The notes: generated from the sequence alone by a model not told the origin. Positions 10,301 through 20,941 are shown, counted from the stretch's first letter. The stretch: 64,000 nt of DNA from Leptobrachium leishanense (GCA_009667805.1 CM019065.1:148712101-148776100); one strand, 5' to 3'. Numbers and translations are program-made.

Positions 10301-13300
10301 TTTTTGATTTATGACCTTTCTATAAAGAACACTTACCTAGCAACTGGATAGCTTTGGTTCGGCCATATACATCCACGATGGCCCAAAGTGGTACTTTTCT
10401 GCTAATGCCTTTCAGAATTTTTCTTGGCTGTCTGTCATTCTCTCCCTGGCAGAAAGCTTGTCCCTTTCTGTTCACCCAAAAGGACATTAGACTTCCGACT
10501 TGGCACAGTTCTTCTGGGATGCATGCAGCCCAGAAACCCTCCATCTTAGCAAGGTCAGGGCACGCGAATGGCGGTAGTGTCCTTGGGTTCAATGAGTTGG
10601 GGTCCACAGAGGTGAATCCTAGTCGTAGTCCTCCATACCAGCGAACCTCATCCAGTGCAATTCTAACCCAGAGTTTTTCCTTTGGATGCAATGGCCTGTC
10701 TGAGAAGAGCAACCCATTGTGGAAGCTTTGGATACGTTCTACATGATGGTTGCAGGGTCCAAAAGCTATGTGTTGGCCCCTGACAGCTGCGTGGAAGCTG
10801 ATTCCTAAGAAGACACAACACAAACAACATATTTAAAATGAGATTTTTTTCATAATGAATAGATTATTACTTTATTGGCATCTTACCACAAGTAGAATAT
10901 CATGACAGGAACCCTATGTCAGCTTTCATGGTTTTGTTTCAATTACTCTGTTGGGTTTATTCACCTTGCAGAGAATCCTTACTTCGAACTGGCAACAGGG
11001 AGCCGTTAATCCCTCACAATGAATCTATCAGTTAACTGTTAGTGGCTTCCTGTTGCTGGTCCTATTCTGAGTGAGCCTCTAACACAGTGTTTCTCAACCC
11101 TGTCCTTCGGGATCCCCTAACAGGTCAGGTTTTCCAGATATGTGAAACACAGCACAGCTGATATGATTTGCTGCTCAGTGATTGCAGGATTCAGTCTGCA
11201 TTTCCCCAAGGTGATCCTTGAAATCTGGCCTGTTAGGGGTACTTGAGGACTGCGGTTGGGAACCACTGCCCTAACAGATATTGGAAGCGGCACCATGCAC
11301 TTAAACAGGATTGCATAGGGACAGTGGATGAACACTGTGAGCTGTTGTTCTCTGTGTTTGCAGCAACAGTACATCGATTGCACTGTCCTCTTCATCAGGG
11401 GACTAGAGGTGAGTACAGATTTATTATATCTATCTTTTCATGGTGTGTTGGGTTATTTTCCATCAGCTTCTGAAAGCCAATATTTTAAAAAACCCATAAA
11501 AAAACAGCTGCAAGTGAGAATATTGAGCAACTTTGGAATCGCTCGATATTCTCTGGCTCCCTTTTATATTAAACACATCCTCTGCAAAGTATAAGAAGCA
11601 TTAATTTACAGGAACCAGTTGTTACAGTTGAGCCACAGCAGAGGTTTGCATCTTAACTGGAAGAGCAGGGAAGCCGTTAGCATTAACGAGCGGAGATACT
11701 ACATGTATAGGGTCACTTATTCATGCTACCGGCTTGAGTGGAACAGAGCCCAACATTGGTACGTTTTCTTTCGTTTCAGGGAATTGTTATGATTTAAGGC
11801 CAAGAGATTGTGTAAAGTGTGAACAGGGCTTTCCACAAGACAAGGACATGAAAAAAGCTGCAGAGGTTTGAATATTCAAATGGGATAGCTGTTCACATTG
11901 ATACCCATAGTTTAGAACAGCGGTTACTGAATAATCCCATTACTTTTTATTTAATTAAATACTTTTTTTTTGAGAAAGGATTTTACCAGGAAGGATACAT
12001 TGAGATTTCTCTTGTTTTCAAGTATGTCCTGGGTGGCGAGTATGTACTGTTAGGTGTCTTGCCCAAGGACACTTACTGGAGAGGTGCTCTTGCTGGGATC
12101 GAACCCATGTCTCCACAGACTCTCTCCATGCAGAGCAGTGATGTTACCTCTACTCCACCCTATACCTATACTTTGAGATGTTCTGCACATGAGCCATTAC
12201 ACCTGATGACATTCACATGGCATTCATAAAGCTCGCACTACTTTTAGATTCTACATTCTGCTCTCTACCTAACCAGACAACTAAAAAGTCACTTTTTTAC
12301 ATTTTTTGTAATGACGAACAGTCATAGCATCTGTCATAGTAATGTTTCTCAGCGTTTGTGTAGATGTTTGCAAATCTTATCTTCATCTTCTGATATGTTT
12401 CATGCTGGAACAAGTCATCTTCACCTGGCCACACAGTGAATATTTCCGTGCTAGGGACATGTGCTCTGATATCTTATCCTACTATTGCTAAATCTGTAAT
12501 AAAATGCTCAGCTGACAGCCTTATCTTCTGCCTCTCCTAGTTCTAAGAAATGGTTCTAGTAATAAAGAAATTGAAAGAGAGGTTTAACTACTCCCCACTG
12601 CACCCTTTCAGATATGCCTGTCTGTGTACATGTATAAATGTCTCACAAATAATGTCTTTAAGGTTTTTAATATTAAAGGGACACTCCACACCGGGGCTGG
12701 CAAACAACGCCCCCCCCCCAGATGTTTCTGAACTAAAACTATGGTTTCCTGGTCATCTATTGCCTTCAAAGAATTCTGGGAATTGTAGGCATCATTTGTG
12801 GGTTTGACAGCCCTGCTTTACACAGTGTTAACACTCAATCTTATCTGACTGGTCAAACGGCTGTGAGCATCCTCTGCACCCTCTGAGGTGGCGGTGGGGG
12901 GTGTCGGAGGGCTAATTCAGCCATCCAAATGCAGGGCTAAGGCTAAGGTCAGACAAAAGCAGTTTTAACGTGCGTTTAGCCGCACGAAATCACAGCCGTG
13001 CTAGCAGCAAATGACGTCCAATACCGGGGAACATACGACGAACGGCCGCACGAAAGTTCGTCCGCGCAATGCAAGTGGCAAACGAACACATTTTTTCGAG
13101 AACGTCAAACCGCTACTACTGACGTACAGAGTGCGCTGCGGCCGCATAGCGGCGTGTTTGCTTGATTGGGAGACGTCAGACGCTGCACACGTCCGGCCAA
13201 CATAACGTCCAGACGCAGAAAGGGTTTTATTGATGATCCGTACAAAATCACGTACGAAAATGCTCATGGTATGACCGCTATCGCGTATTCCGTGAAAAAA

Positions 13301-16300
13301 TACGTCCATTCGTTCGAACGCACTTTTTCACGGACAACGTGAAAAATGCGTTCGTCTGACCCTAGCCTTAGATAGGCCCAGAACCTCAGCTCAAGGATCC
13401 ATAAACTCAGGTTTCAGGGCTTGGAGACCTTTGGGAAGCAGACATATCCAATGGTATCAAAGCCTTTCTGCATTGAGAGCCCCCAGCCGCCTAGGGTCTT
13501 GTCTCTGACAGGGGCCTATTTGGTCACAGCATGAAGACCTCAAGAAAAAAAAACTTTCCTGATGGTCTTTTTGGCTCCACCTGGGCCTGGGATTCCAGAC
13601 CCATTCACATTTATTCATCAGGGGACAAAGGGTTGTAAATGTAACCTGCCTAGGACCCCTTTGTATCATAATCCTGCTCTGATTGTGAAGCATGAGTGCA
13701 TTGCTATGTATAAAAAGGCAGACATAACGCATGAGGATTTAGGTACACTCATACTGAAAGCGCCAGATATTAAGCCGCGGAGCCGAAACTGTGGCAGATG
13801 TTTCCTGTGACTGTGTACAACGTTTTGCAAGGTCTACAAAGGACATTGATGTCTAAAACGCAATTTCCAAATAATTTTATTTCCTAAATGTCTGCCCTGA
13901 GAGCATGAGATCACTACGGAAAGATCAGGGCACCGTTACCATGCTTCGACAGAAAAATGGAACGCTGATTTCCGGTTATAGAGACTAATGGAGCAGAATG
14001 CGATAATTTAGACTTTGAGATGTGATTCAAGTCTCATGTGAGTGGATTTATTAGTCACATCATTCCCTGAGAGGGTAACTCAGTCTGGCAGGGTTACCTG
14101 CACGCATGTGAAGGCCTCATGTAGCATTGACATTACGGGGTTGTAGGTCGTATCCGGCAATACTTCTGACCTATATATTTCCTATCTTAAATAAATAAGA
14201 GATGTTATTGTGCAACTGTCAAACCTAGTTCTTTGAAGTGGCATAAAATGAGGAACAAACAGGAGGAGTGATTAACTCTTACTGTGCCAAGATGTAATAA
14301 ATATATGGTAATCCAATAAACTGAATTGACAGTTTAGGCCAGAATAGACTAAAACAAAACTTTCGCCAAGCAACATTTAATGATAAACATTACAAAATGC
14401 TATTATTTATTAAAGTACTCAGTATGATATAATAATTCCCTTATTGTTTGGAAACCATAATGATCAATACGTTATCTCCATGCATGTGCGTGTCATGCTA
14501 TGTGTGTTATCAGAGCTGTCATAAACTGTACTGTTCACATCGGCAACTAACGGCAGACTTTAAGCCTTGGACAACAGGTATCTCATAACATGAAGGGTGT
14601 ATCTAGGCTTGGTGCTGCCCTTGGCACTTCACATTCTGCAGCTCCCGCCCAATATCAAATAATTAGATGTTAACGTTCAATTTTAAAACAAATATTCACA
14701 ATCTATGAATGCCACGTGTGTCAATAAAAATGTAATTTAGAACAAATCTTATCTAAAATGTGTGATCTCTAACATGATTTATTATGGTTTACAGAGTTAT
14801 TGCTGGGAGATTTATTGATTTGTAGCTATATTATATGCCTCCGGAATATAATGGAGCTCAAAAAGAGCGGCTGATAGGAAAACATATCTGCTGCCTTAGG
14901 TCCCAGTCTAGTTTGTCTATACAAGAATATACCCCTGCTTACACCCTATTGTAATGTCTGTTAGCATTAATGAAATCCTCATGCACAGTTTGCAACTACT
15001 GCACTTTACCCCTCTGAAAAGTAACTTGGAAAGTAACCTTTAGAACATGGCTGTCAAACTGCAGGAATATAGTGTACCTGTTACAGTTCTATAAAGTGTG
15101 CGCACAATCAGGGCTATTCAGAGAGAGGTGAAAAACTTGAATTGGCAGGAGAATGAACAATCTAGACCAAATAGCTGATTTGGAAAGTGAGATAAATGGG
15201 AGAATTTTTCTGGTTTGACTATTTTGACCTAGAATTTTCAATTCTCCAGTCATTCTCAAGGTTTTCACCTCTCTCTGAATAGCCCTGATAGTATAGATAC
15301 GGTGCTTACAGTGATAAATATTCTTACAAGTAATATATCAATTGGTGATAAATACACTATGTACTGTAGTGTAAGTGTACTGGACTTACAGATACCTTCC
15401 TCTGAAATGTATCCTGAAAAATGTTAATGTGTAAATAAACAGACATGCTACTGCACTTACTGCACCTGCAACTAAACAGTATTAAATATTCTTACTATTA
15501 ATACATTCATTTCAGATCAATGTACTGTTTAACTACTGCACTTTCTGTTCCTTCCTGAACTCTAAGAACCTGTAATTTGCTAAACATGTTTGTTACAATT
15601 AATTATGTAATAAACACACTGTATGTTAGCAATTATTGTTTTTGCTACAACCATAAACATGCAAACTCTAACTACTGCATTTACTGTAGTATCACCCATT
15701 GTAATACAAAATGCTAAAAATGCTTCATTTCCATGTTAGTGTATCGCTTTGTGTATTACTAAAGATACAAATACAGTACAACTACTGTATGTCACATGTC
15801 TGGTGGACGCCTTTGTGTTTCACCAATACACATTTAACATTTAACTACTACACTTACTATACATACACTGTTGTGTACAGTAATATAACCTCTACAAGAC
15901 TAGGCACACATGCTAGTAATGCAATTTAAATATGTATTCTCACACACTGTGTAACCATGGCACCCTCATTTGTAAAGCAACAATGCAAGTATTATTTTCA
16001 TACAATGTATACAGTTAAAAATCTATTTTTAAATAATAAGATTCTGTGAAAAATGATACCAGCAACTCTAATTACACGACAATTACTGACTTTACATAAA
16101 AACATTTTTTACTACTGATTGATGTATATGCCCATTCATGACAGCATTTGTTTATTAATGGTAGATATGTAAACAGCAGATGACATGTAGCCTGACATCA
16201 ATAATGCTCGGCATTTCAAAGTCTAGATATTACAAGAATTAAGTATTACAGACTAAATCTATACTGAAAAATGGATTAGGGGACTTATTTATTATTATGA

Positions 16301-16652
16301 TTTCCAGAGGAGTGTTTATTCTTTATACAGTGATCCTCATCTGTTATCAAACAGAACTGCAAAATTTCAGCTACAACAACACATCGGTTAATATTGCACA
16401 TCTAGGGATTTTTGCTTTTTTGGGGTTTTTTAACTGCAGCTCTACGTTCTATGAATAAACCCATCTGTCTTCTACCCTGACATCTCTTTGTCTTTCCCCT
16501 ATAGGCGCTGCTTCTTTCATAACCATATTTATTAGATTTTTATAATAATGGCCATATCCTTAGCCAGTAAAGGGTTAACACATTCCTGCAGCCTGATTGA
16601 TAACAGTATAATACTTACCACCTTGTGCCTCTGAGCTCACACACAACCCCAT
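6802..16652 (-). CDS. NEURL3: NEURL3, E3 ubiquitin ligase (NHR + RING), four coding exons
   Basis: Spliced gene on the minus strand: exons 16619-16652, 10337-10804, 7953-8003 and 6802-7307 (34+468+51+506 = 1059 nt, 352 residues). Every intron is GT-AG and every junction falls after codon position 1, so the frame is continuous. An NHR (Neuralized) domain occupies about residues 13-165 and a C3HC4 RING about residues 235-273 (C235, C238, C250, H252, C256, C259, C270, C273). One NHR plus a C-terminal RING is the NEURL3 architecture; NEURL1 has two NHRs. The family transfers ubiquitin from an E2 to substrates, and mammalian NEURL3 is known as an inflammation- and interferon-inducible ligase. The start MGLCVSS fits N-myristoylation at Gly2 with possible palmitoylation at Cys4. 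The tail after the RING (about 79 residues) is longer than I recall for mammalian NEURL3 (about 262 residues in all). No frame damage is visible, so it is probably functional. Confidence 0.93.
7532..7712. mobile_element. Palindromic MITE family A, copy in NEURL3 intron 3
   Basis: About 180 bp with long imperfect terminal inversions: CAGGTCTATTCAAAG... at the left and ...CTCTGAATAACCCTG at the right, and a middle ACCAGAAAAATTCTCCCATT. Five further copies are at 15109-15287, 33536-33711, 47683-47862, 51852-52033 and 61519-61700. Confidence 0.85.
7953..8003 (-). CDS. NEURL3: NEURL3 coding exon 3 (51-nt linker exon)
   Basis: This short exon lies between a strong acceptor (TTTTCTCTTACAG, ending 8004) and the donor AAAG|GTCAGT at 7952. 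It is 51 nt and keeps phase 1 on both sides. It codes for a Cys/Pro-rich linker of about 17 residues between NHR and RING (reads [17 protein letters not shown]). It was found from splice signals and phase rather than from strong protein similarity, so it is less certain than exons 2 and 4; skipping it would also keep the frame. Confidence 0.72.
8286..8712 (+). mobile_element. 3' tail of a CR1/L2-like LINE in NEURL3 intron 2
   Basis: The plus strand encodes the last part of a LINE ORF2 ([41 protein letters not shown]), then a 3' UTR ending in (TATGTTTC)n at about 8683-8711. A second copy of the same tail is at 53157-53432 and a 45-bp piece lies inverted at 27842-27887. Confidence 0.85.
9552..9632. 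repeat. Short fold-back repeat in intron 2
   Basis: ATTGGTCCCTTAAGGACCAAT at about 9549-9570 is a perfect short palindrome followed by GACGGAACTGTTCCGTC, a second one. The stretch ends CTTGGTCCATAAGGGGTTAA. Probably a MITE remnant. Confidence 0.5.
9695..10290 (+). mobile_element. CR1-like LINE 3' tail in NEURL3 intron 2
   Basis: The plus strand repeats the 3' end of the 4885-6735 element in opposite orientation (AGGTTTAAGTTATGAGG block, [14 protein letters not shown] coding remnant, then TTTCAGCCTATGTAACTATG at about 10271-10290). It is 5'-truncated and frameshifted, and ends about 45 bp from the donor of NEURL3 exon 2. Confidence 0.85.
10337..10804 (-). CDS. NEURL3: NEURL3 coding exon 2 (NHR domain)
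   Basis: This 468-nt exon encodes nearly the whole Neuralized homology repeat, with family hallmarks such as [45 protein letters not shown] and [16 protein letters not shown]. The acceptor is a pyrimidine tract ending TTCTTAG at 10805 and the donor is CTAG|GTAAGT at 10336. NHR domains bind protein partners or substrates, and in Neuralized proteins also phosphoinositides. Confidence 0.95.
11085..11268. mobile_element. hAT-type MITE family B, with 8-bp TSD, in NEURL3 intron 1
   Basis: Terminal inverted repeats CAGTGTTTCTCAACC / GGTTGGGAACCACTG are flanked by CTCTAACA (11077-11084) and CCCTAACA (11269-11276), an 8-bp target duplication with one mismatch. A second copy with a perfect 8-bp duplication is at 57686-57866. 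Confidence 0.88.
11965..12160 (-). mobile_element. tRNA-derived SINE
   Basis: On the minus strand the head (12160 downward) reads like a tRNA: an A-box-like TAGAGGTAACATCACTGC and a B-box GGTTCGATCCC (complement of 12095-12105). A body with ACCAGGAAGGATACATTGAG (plus strand, near 11988) follows, then an A-rich tail (T run 11967-11974 on the plus strand). Confidence 0.75.
12690..12817. mobile_element. MITE remnant (CAGATGTTT / AATTCTGGGAATTGTAGG type)
   Basis: Starts with GGGCTGGCAAAC and ends with GTTTGACAGCCCTG, imperfect terminal inverted repeats around a C9 tract and AGATGTTTCTGAAC. Same broad family as 63207-63487. Confidence 0.55.
12941..13367. mobile_element. Harbinger-like CpG-rich MITE family C, copy 1
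   Basis: Ends GGCTAAGGTCAGAC / GTCTGACCCTAGCC, flanked by TAA (12938-12940) and TTA (13368-13370). The interior is strikingly CpG-rich with many short inverted motifs (CGTGAAAAA, TTTTTCACG). Other copies: 41078-41504, 46293-47138 with 46666-47091 inside it, 53796-54221 and 54908-55257. The end sequence and 3-bp TTA/TAA target fit PIF/Harbinger elements. Confidence 0.85.
13368..15108. other. NEURL3 intron 1 sequence, nothing recognised
   Basis: No gene, RNA gene or clear element is seen. 14590-14950 has CAGCTCCCGCCC and TATACCCCTGC pieces seen in frog repeats, but ends could not be set. Confidence 0.4.
15109..15287. mobile_element. Palindromic MITE family A, copy 2
   Basis: CAGGGCTATTCAGAGAGAGG at the left and its inverted counterpart ending CTGAATAGCCCTG at the right. 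It lies in NEURL3 intron 1. Confidence 0.88.
15288..16618. other. AT-rich intron 1 sequence near NEURL3 exon 1
   Basis: AT-rich with many short repeats of the type ACTACTGCACTTACTGTA. It is low-complexity rather than coding, and no element ends were found. Confidence 0.4.
16619..16652 (-). CDS. NEURL3: NEURL3 coding exon 1 (start codon, [11 protein letters not shown])
   Basis: The ATG lies at 16652-16650 in a good context (CACCATGG). Eleven codons and one base precede a consensus donor, GGTG|GTAAGT, at 16618. The first base of the split Gly codon is completed by exon 2. The start was chosen because it joins in phase to exon 2 and gives the MG-x-C terminus expected in this family. Two other ATGs lie upstream on the minus strand at about 16680-16688; whether they are transcribed depends on the unmapped start site. 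Confidence 0.85.
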
Positions 16653-16698
16653 GGTGATTTTTCTGCAGAATTGTCTGCATGAACCATGTGTGCGTGTG

Positions 16699-16706
16699 TT
16701 TTTATA
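16699..16706 (-). promoter_or_regulatory. TATA box of NEURL3
   Basis: TATAAAAA reads on the minus strand about 47 nt upstream of the NEURL3 ATG. A start site 25-30 nt downstream would leave a very short 5' UTR. Position and sequence fit a classical inducible TATA promoter. Confidence 0.6.
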
Positions 16707-16731
16707 TCGCCTCCTGGGAGGAGAGCAGTTT

Positions 16732-16741
16732 GGGACATTCC
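16732..16741. promoter_or_regulatory. NF-kB-type site (proximal) upstream of NEURL3
   Basis: GGGACATTCC matches the consensus GGGRNNYYCC exactly. It lies about 80 nt upstream of the ATG and about 30 nt upstream of the TATA box. A second kB motif and an ISRE motif follow within 50 nt, which makes chance less likely. Confidence 0.55.
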
Positions 16742-16761
16742 CTCTGAAGCCTGCTCTATAT

Positions 16762-16771
16762 TTTCCCTTTC
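16762..16771. promoter_or_regulatory. ISRE/IRF-type element upstream of NEURL3
   Basis: TTTCCCTTTC (GAAAGGGAAA on the coding strand) matches the IRF core GAAANNGAAA. It lies between the two kB-type sites, about 115 nt upstream of the ATG. Interferon induction of NEURL3 is reported in mammals; that it applies here is inference. Confidence 0.5.
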
Positions 16772-16777
16772 GCTTCT

Positions 16778-16787
16778 GGAAAGTCCC
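16778..16787. promoter_or_regulatory. NF-kB-type site (distal, canonical) upstream of NEURL3
   Basis: On the coding (minus) strand this reads GGGACTTTCC, the classical immunoglobulin-kappa-type kB sequence. It is 126-135 nt upstream of the ATG. Confidence 0.6.
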
Positions 16788-17090
16788 AACTTAGAGGAAA
16801 TAGAAAGAACTAAAAAAGACCTAGCACATTGAGAAAGAACACATATTATATGTTGAATTGTACAATGAATATCGACATTGTTATTGCTGCAAATAAATAA
16901 ACACCAATTGGCACAAAGCAGAGGCAACAATACATATTAAGCTAAAGTAAATAAAGCATATACGTAAAATAATTAACCACGTTTTAATCATTGATATATG
17001 AAAAAGGACACAAAAAAGTTACGCAATATGTGTTGGACATTGATTGCAGAAGGGGGCTATAGTGTCCCATTATCTATTCTATAAGCTAGA

Positions 17091-17382
17091 GGTCAGCAGC
17101 AACCTTGGCCCTTCAGATGCTTTGGAACTACACATACCACAATGCTTAGCCACTCATTATTTTGACTGAGCATCATAGGAAACGCAGTTCAAAAAACACC
17201 TGGCTCCGCGACTCATCGATCCAAGCTTACGGATCCATGCTGATTGAATGATTCTGTTCATGTATCTTGGCTCCTGCCTTCCTATGTAAAATGTAGACAT
17301 GTATGCTGATACTACCCGTGGTTGAATAAACAGATATTACGCAAAAAACACCTGGAGGGCCAAGGATGGAGATCCCTGCTTA
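17091..17382. mobile_element. MITE of the GGTCAGCAACCTTGG family, split by an insertion
   Basis: The left half AGGTCAGCAGCAACCTTGGC and the right half GGAGGGCCAAGGATGGAGATC are inverted partners, as in the intact copies at 63207-63487. The right half is displaced by the insertion at 17204-17341. Confidence 0.7.
17204..17341 (+). mobile_element. 138-bp insertion with 14-bp TSD, retrocopy-like
   Basis: It is flanked by identical 14-mers CAAAAAACACCTGG (17190-17203 and 17342-17355). The insert carries AATAAA at 17325-17330, about 12 nt before its end, and adjoins the A-run of the duplicated target. That fits a 5'-truncated, LINE-mobilised polyadenylated RNA; the source is not recognised. Confidence 0.65.
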
Positions 17383-18401
17383 AGTGATATGTACTAGCAA
17401 GTGCCAAGAATATCTTAATTGTTTAGAAAATAATTCCAATATACGCTAGCCCAATGGCGAGCTTAATGCAAGCACTGATTTGTTTGTAAGTATAAACTGG
17501 CATAAGTATAATTACACATTAGATCAGTTTCCAGGAAGGAGGTAGGAAGAGGATGTGGGAAGCATGAATCACCAGTGCTACCCATGGTCGGAAAAAGGCA
17601 GCATAGATATCACCAGTGAGCATGCGCCATGCTGGAAGGCTGCCATGAGAGCATGGTGACAATCAAGGGTTGCCCATTCACAGAGTGCTGCTGAAATTCG
17701 TATTAGCAGATGTGCCTTGGACATATATCAGTCAAATTGAAATAGCCGCAATTATCAGTAATATAAATCCATGCACTCCATGGGTAAAGATGTATAAACT
17801 TTATTGATAAGGTAGAGACGAATAAAAGAAAAAATTTACAGTGAAGAAAAAAATATTCATAAAGTGCAAATAATAGATGGTTACTCATATAGCCATGTAT
17901 AATGAGAAGAATTACTTTACATATATTCGTAATACCATGGTACTGTAATTTCTCACTCTCATGTGGAGTGAAGCTGAGACTAGTATAGACCATATACACA
18001 TAGAACTATGCCTAAGAGCAATTCAGAAGCGTTGTTGCCGAGATTCCCTTTAACAAATTAAGCCTAGTTTCCAACTGGCGATGTACGGCCACTGTTTCCA
18101 CCATATGGGTTGCTAACATAATCTTTTAAATATCCAATTAATTAGTGGACCGAAGCACTAAAGTATTGTAAAAGGATAATAGGACTATAGTAGAAAGTCG
18201 TATCTCATACACAATGTCCTTCCATGTTGTTTGATTATGGCCATTACTAGGCATTTTGTGGTGCTCCCCAAAATTACCATACAATAGACAGAGTGGAGAA
18301 AGAGATGGGAACTATAATTCACGCAATCCACAACCCAACAGTACTGTATAGTCAATGGGGGTAATTTAGTCGTTCCATAACTCATACTCATCACTAGCTG
18401 C
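17383..18401. other. Intergenic, nothing recognised
   Basis: AT-rich sequence between the split MITE and the Penelope-like insertion. No gene is visible on either strand. Confidence 0.4.
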
Positions 18402-18864
18402 TACTAATCAACTGCAGATAAAATTAACGGCGTGCCAACCCAGAAGGGTCAACCACAGTTAGAACAGGGGGCGGCAAGAAAACACAATGGCATAATGCCT
18501 TTAATAAATGACAAGACAGTAACGAGTACCAACTAAAACCAACATGTAAACAAAAGCCTAGTGAGGGATATTGAGAGATATGCTGAGGGGCAGTTAAACA
18601 ATATAGTCTGCAATATTGAGGTATGACCTCCAACAACGTGACTATGTATCACAAAAAACTGAGAAATTCAGCGGCCAAGCCTAGGAACAAATTCCTAAAG
18701 GCAAAATGCACATGCAGTATGCAGAATAATTTGTGAAATGTATGTCCACAATTGAACAATCTCAATAATTAGATGCTGTCCCTAACGCTTAATCAGATTC
18801 TGCTCTGACCCTCACTAGTGCTTATAAGACAAACAGCATTAAAACCAAGCGAATGACAAACTCA

Positions 18865-18908
18865 GCTCGACATATGTTTCGCCGGAGACAACCGGCTTCA
18901 TCTGGAGC
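18865..18908 (-). ncRNA. Hammerhead-ribozyme-like motif in PLE 3' UTR (left copy)
   Basis: On the minus strand: stem I GCTC...GAGC (4 bp); core CAGATGA (one change from CTGATGA); an extra A; stem II GCCGG...CCGGC (5 bp); GAAA; stem III palindrome ACATATGT; cleavage triplet GTC. Minimal type-I hammerheads with palindromic stem III are known in Penelope flanking repeats. The U4-to-A change predicts weak or no cleavage. Confidence 0.7.
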
Positions 18909-20941
18909 GAAAATTAGAATAGCTTGTAATAGGTATTGATCTCCCTCCTTAAAAAGTATTCAATTAGGTTGATTAACCAATGAAAAAGAACGTAAGTAAT
19001 TGATGGGATGTATCACATGAGGAAAAAAGTGTCTGCAGGTGATGAAGACAAATCAAGGTAATCGAGAATTAACCACATCTACTGGTGCTAGTTTGGTCAC
19101 ATGTCATCGAAGGACCAATAGGTAGTCCAAAGAAATATATAAACAAAAATCAGCGAGAGCTGAAAAAAAATCACTGAAAATGTCATGATAATGAAATATT
19201 GGAAATAATAGCCCTATATGGTCACATATTGGATCCCTGATTAATACCTAAAGATTGACCAGAACTGGTAACTGGATTGTGCCATATATCAAGCGCATAT
19301 CGAGCACTGTTCAACTGCAGTGAAAAATACGTCCCACACAGGGAACAAACTGCAGTGATAGGTAGCGAGATACCCAATCCCATGAGAGAGGTACCATGTG
19401 ATGTGCTACCTCGGAATGGAGAGTGAGTATTCACGGACCAGATAGAGCAGAGGACAAAGTACTGTGTATCATACACAGGCATATTGATTAAACAAAATTT
19501 ATGTAGATATGTATTTAGTAACTCATGATTAATGACCTTGAATACTATATAGAGTTAGATGGAAAAGGCCACTTAATGCTCTCAGATAATACAGAGTATA
19601 ACCAAAATTTTATTAAAAACGTATTATGCTCATAAGTCAAAAAATGGACCAATACGGTGAATGAAATACCATATGACGCATTTCCACCAATGAGGTGCCA
19701 ATGAACACAGCAAAAATTGACCAATGACCAGTTTATTAAACATTCTAGATCTATGTGACGATATGCTGAAAATTGGAATAATGGGACGGAACAACCATTA
19801 AAAACCAAAAAACTATACATCATAGTATGTCTGAAAACCGTGTTGGTGTTACTAGTAATTGATGAGATGTGTCACATGGAAAAAGTGTCTGCAGATGATG
19901 AAGACAAATAGGATGATCCAGGATTAACCGTATCTACTCGTGATAGTTTGGTCACATGTCGTCAAGGAGCCAATGGGTGACCCGAAGGGAAACATAAACA
20001 GAGATCAGCAAAAAAAGACGAAAAAAATCGCTGAAAATGTACCAACACACGATAGAATATGTAAAATAATGGCTGTATTTAATCAGGTACTAAACCACTA
20101 GATAGTGCTAAAAGATGGACCAAAAACTGGTGAATAGGTGGTACGATATATAAAGCGTGTATCGGATGCCGCTCAGCTACAGTTGCAACCCACACACGGG
20201 TCAATGAACACTGATAGGTTGTAGAATACCCAATCCGATGAATGAAATGCCACGTGATATATTTCCACCAATGGAGAGTAAATATTCACGGACCAAATTG
20301 AACAATGGACAGGGTACTGAAAGTCATACAGAGGCATGTTGATATTCAAAACAATATATATAGATGAATGTATAACAGATCGTGGTTAACACCATTAAAT
20401 GCTGTATAGAATAAGATAGAAAAACTGCTCAATGCTCCCGGATTAGAGAGAAAATGAACTCATGTACTCATGAATCACAAATAAACCTGAACTGTGAATA
20501 AAATACCTCATGATACACTTCCACCTAAAAAGTACCAATACACACGTCCAAGAATAGCCAATAACCAGTATATTCAACATTCTAGGCTAATATGATGGTA
20601 TACGAAAAAATTGAGATAGTGGAACAGAGCAACCACTGGAGAAGAAGTCTGTACGTGATAGTGTATCTATACCCATATTAAAGCTTGTGGTCACTTGCTT
20701 AACGCATGATGTTAATAACGACAAAAGATTCATAACTTGGAAACCAAAAACGAAGAAAATTAAGTGATAAAAAGCTTATGTAATCATGAAAGCTGTCCTA
20801 ATAAATACTCGAAACCTTGCAAAGATCTCCAGAGACCAAAATGGATCTTTGTTTAGAGGCAGCAAGCTAGAGTGACGATGTTGGGCCACTGGATGTAAAA
20901 CGCCCAAGCTATAGCCAAAAGGATACCCTATATTAAATTTA

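Noticed and set aside
12941..13367. CpG island promoter
   Set aside because: The same CpG-rich sequence recurs as a TTA-flanked MITE elsewhere in the window.
16637..16930. 97-residue ORF upstream of and across NEURL3 exon 1
   Set aside because: It is in another frame, runs through the TATA/kB region and reads past the exon 1 donor; the spliced MGLCVSS start fits family and phase.
17204..17245. Vector or polylinker contamination (ATCGAT, AAGCTT, GGATCC within 30 bp)
   Set aside because: The sites sit inside an insert with clean 14-bp target duplications and continue into ordinary sequence, so chance is the simpler explanation.
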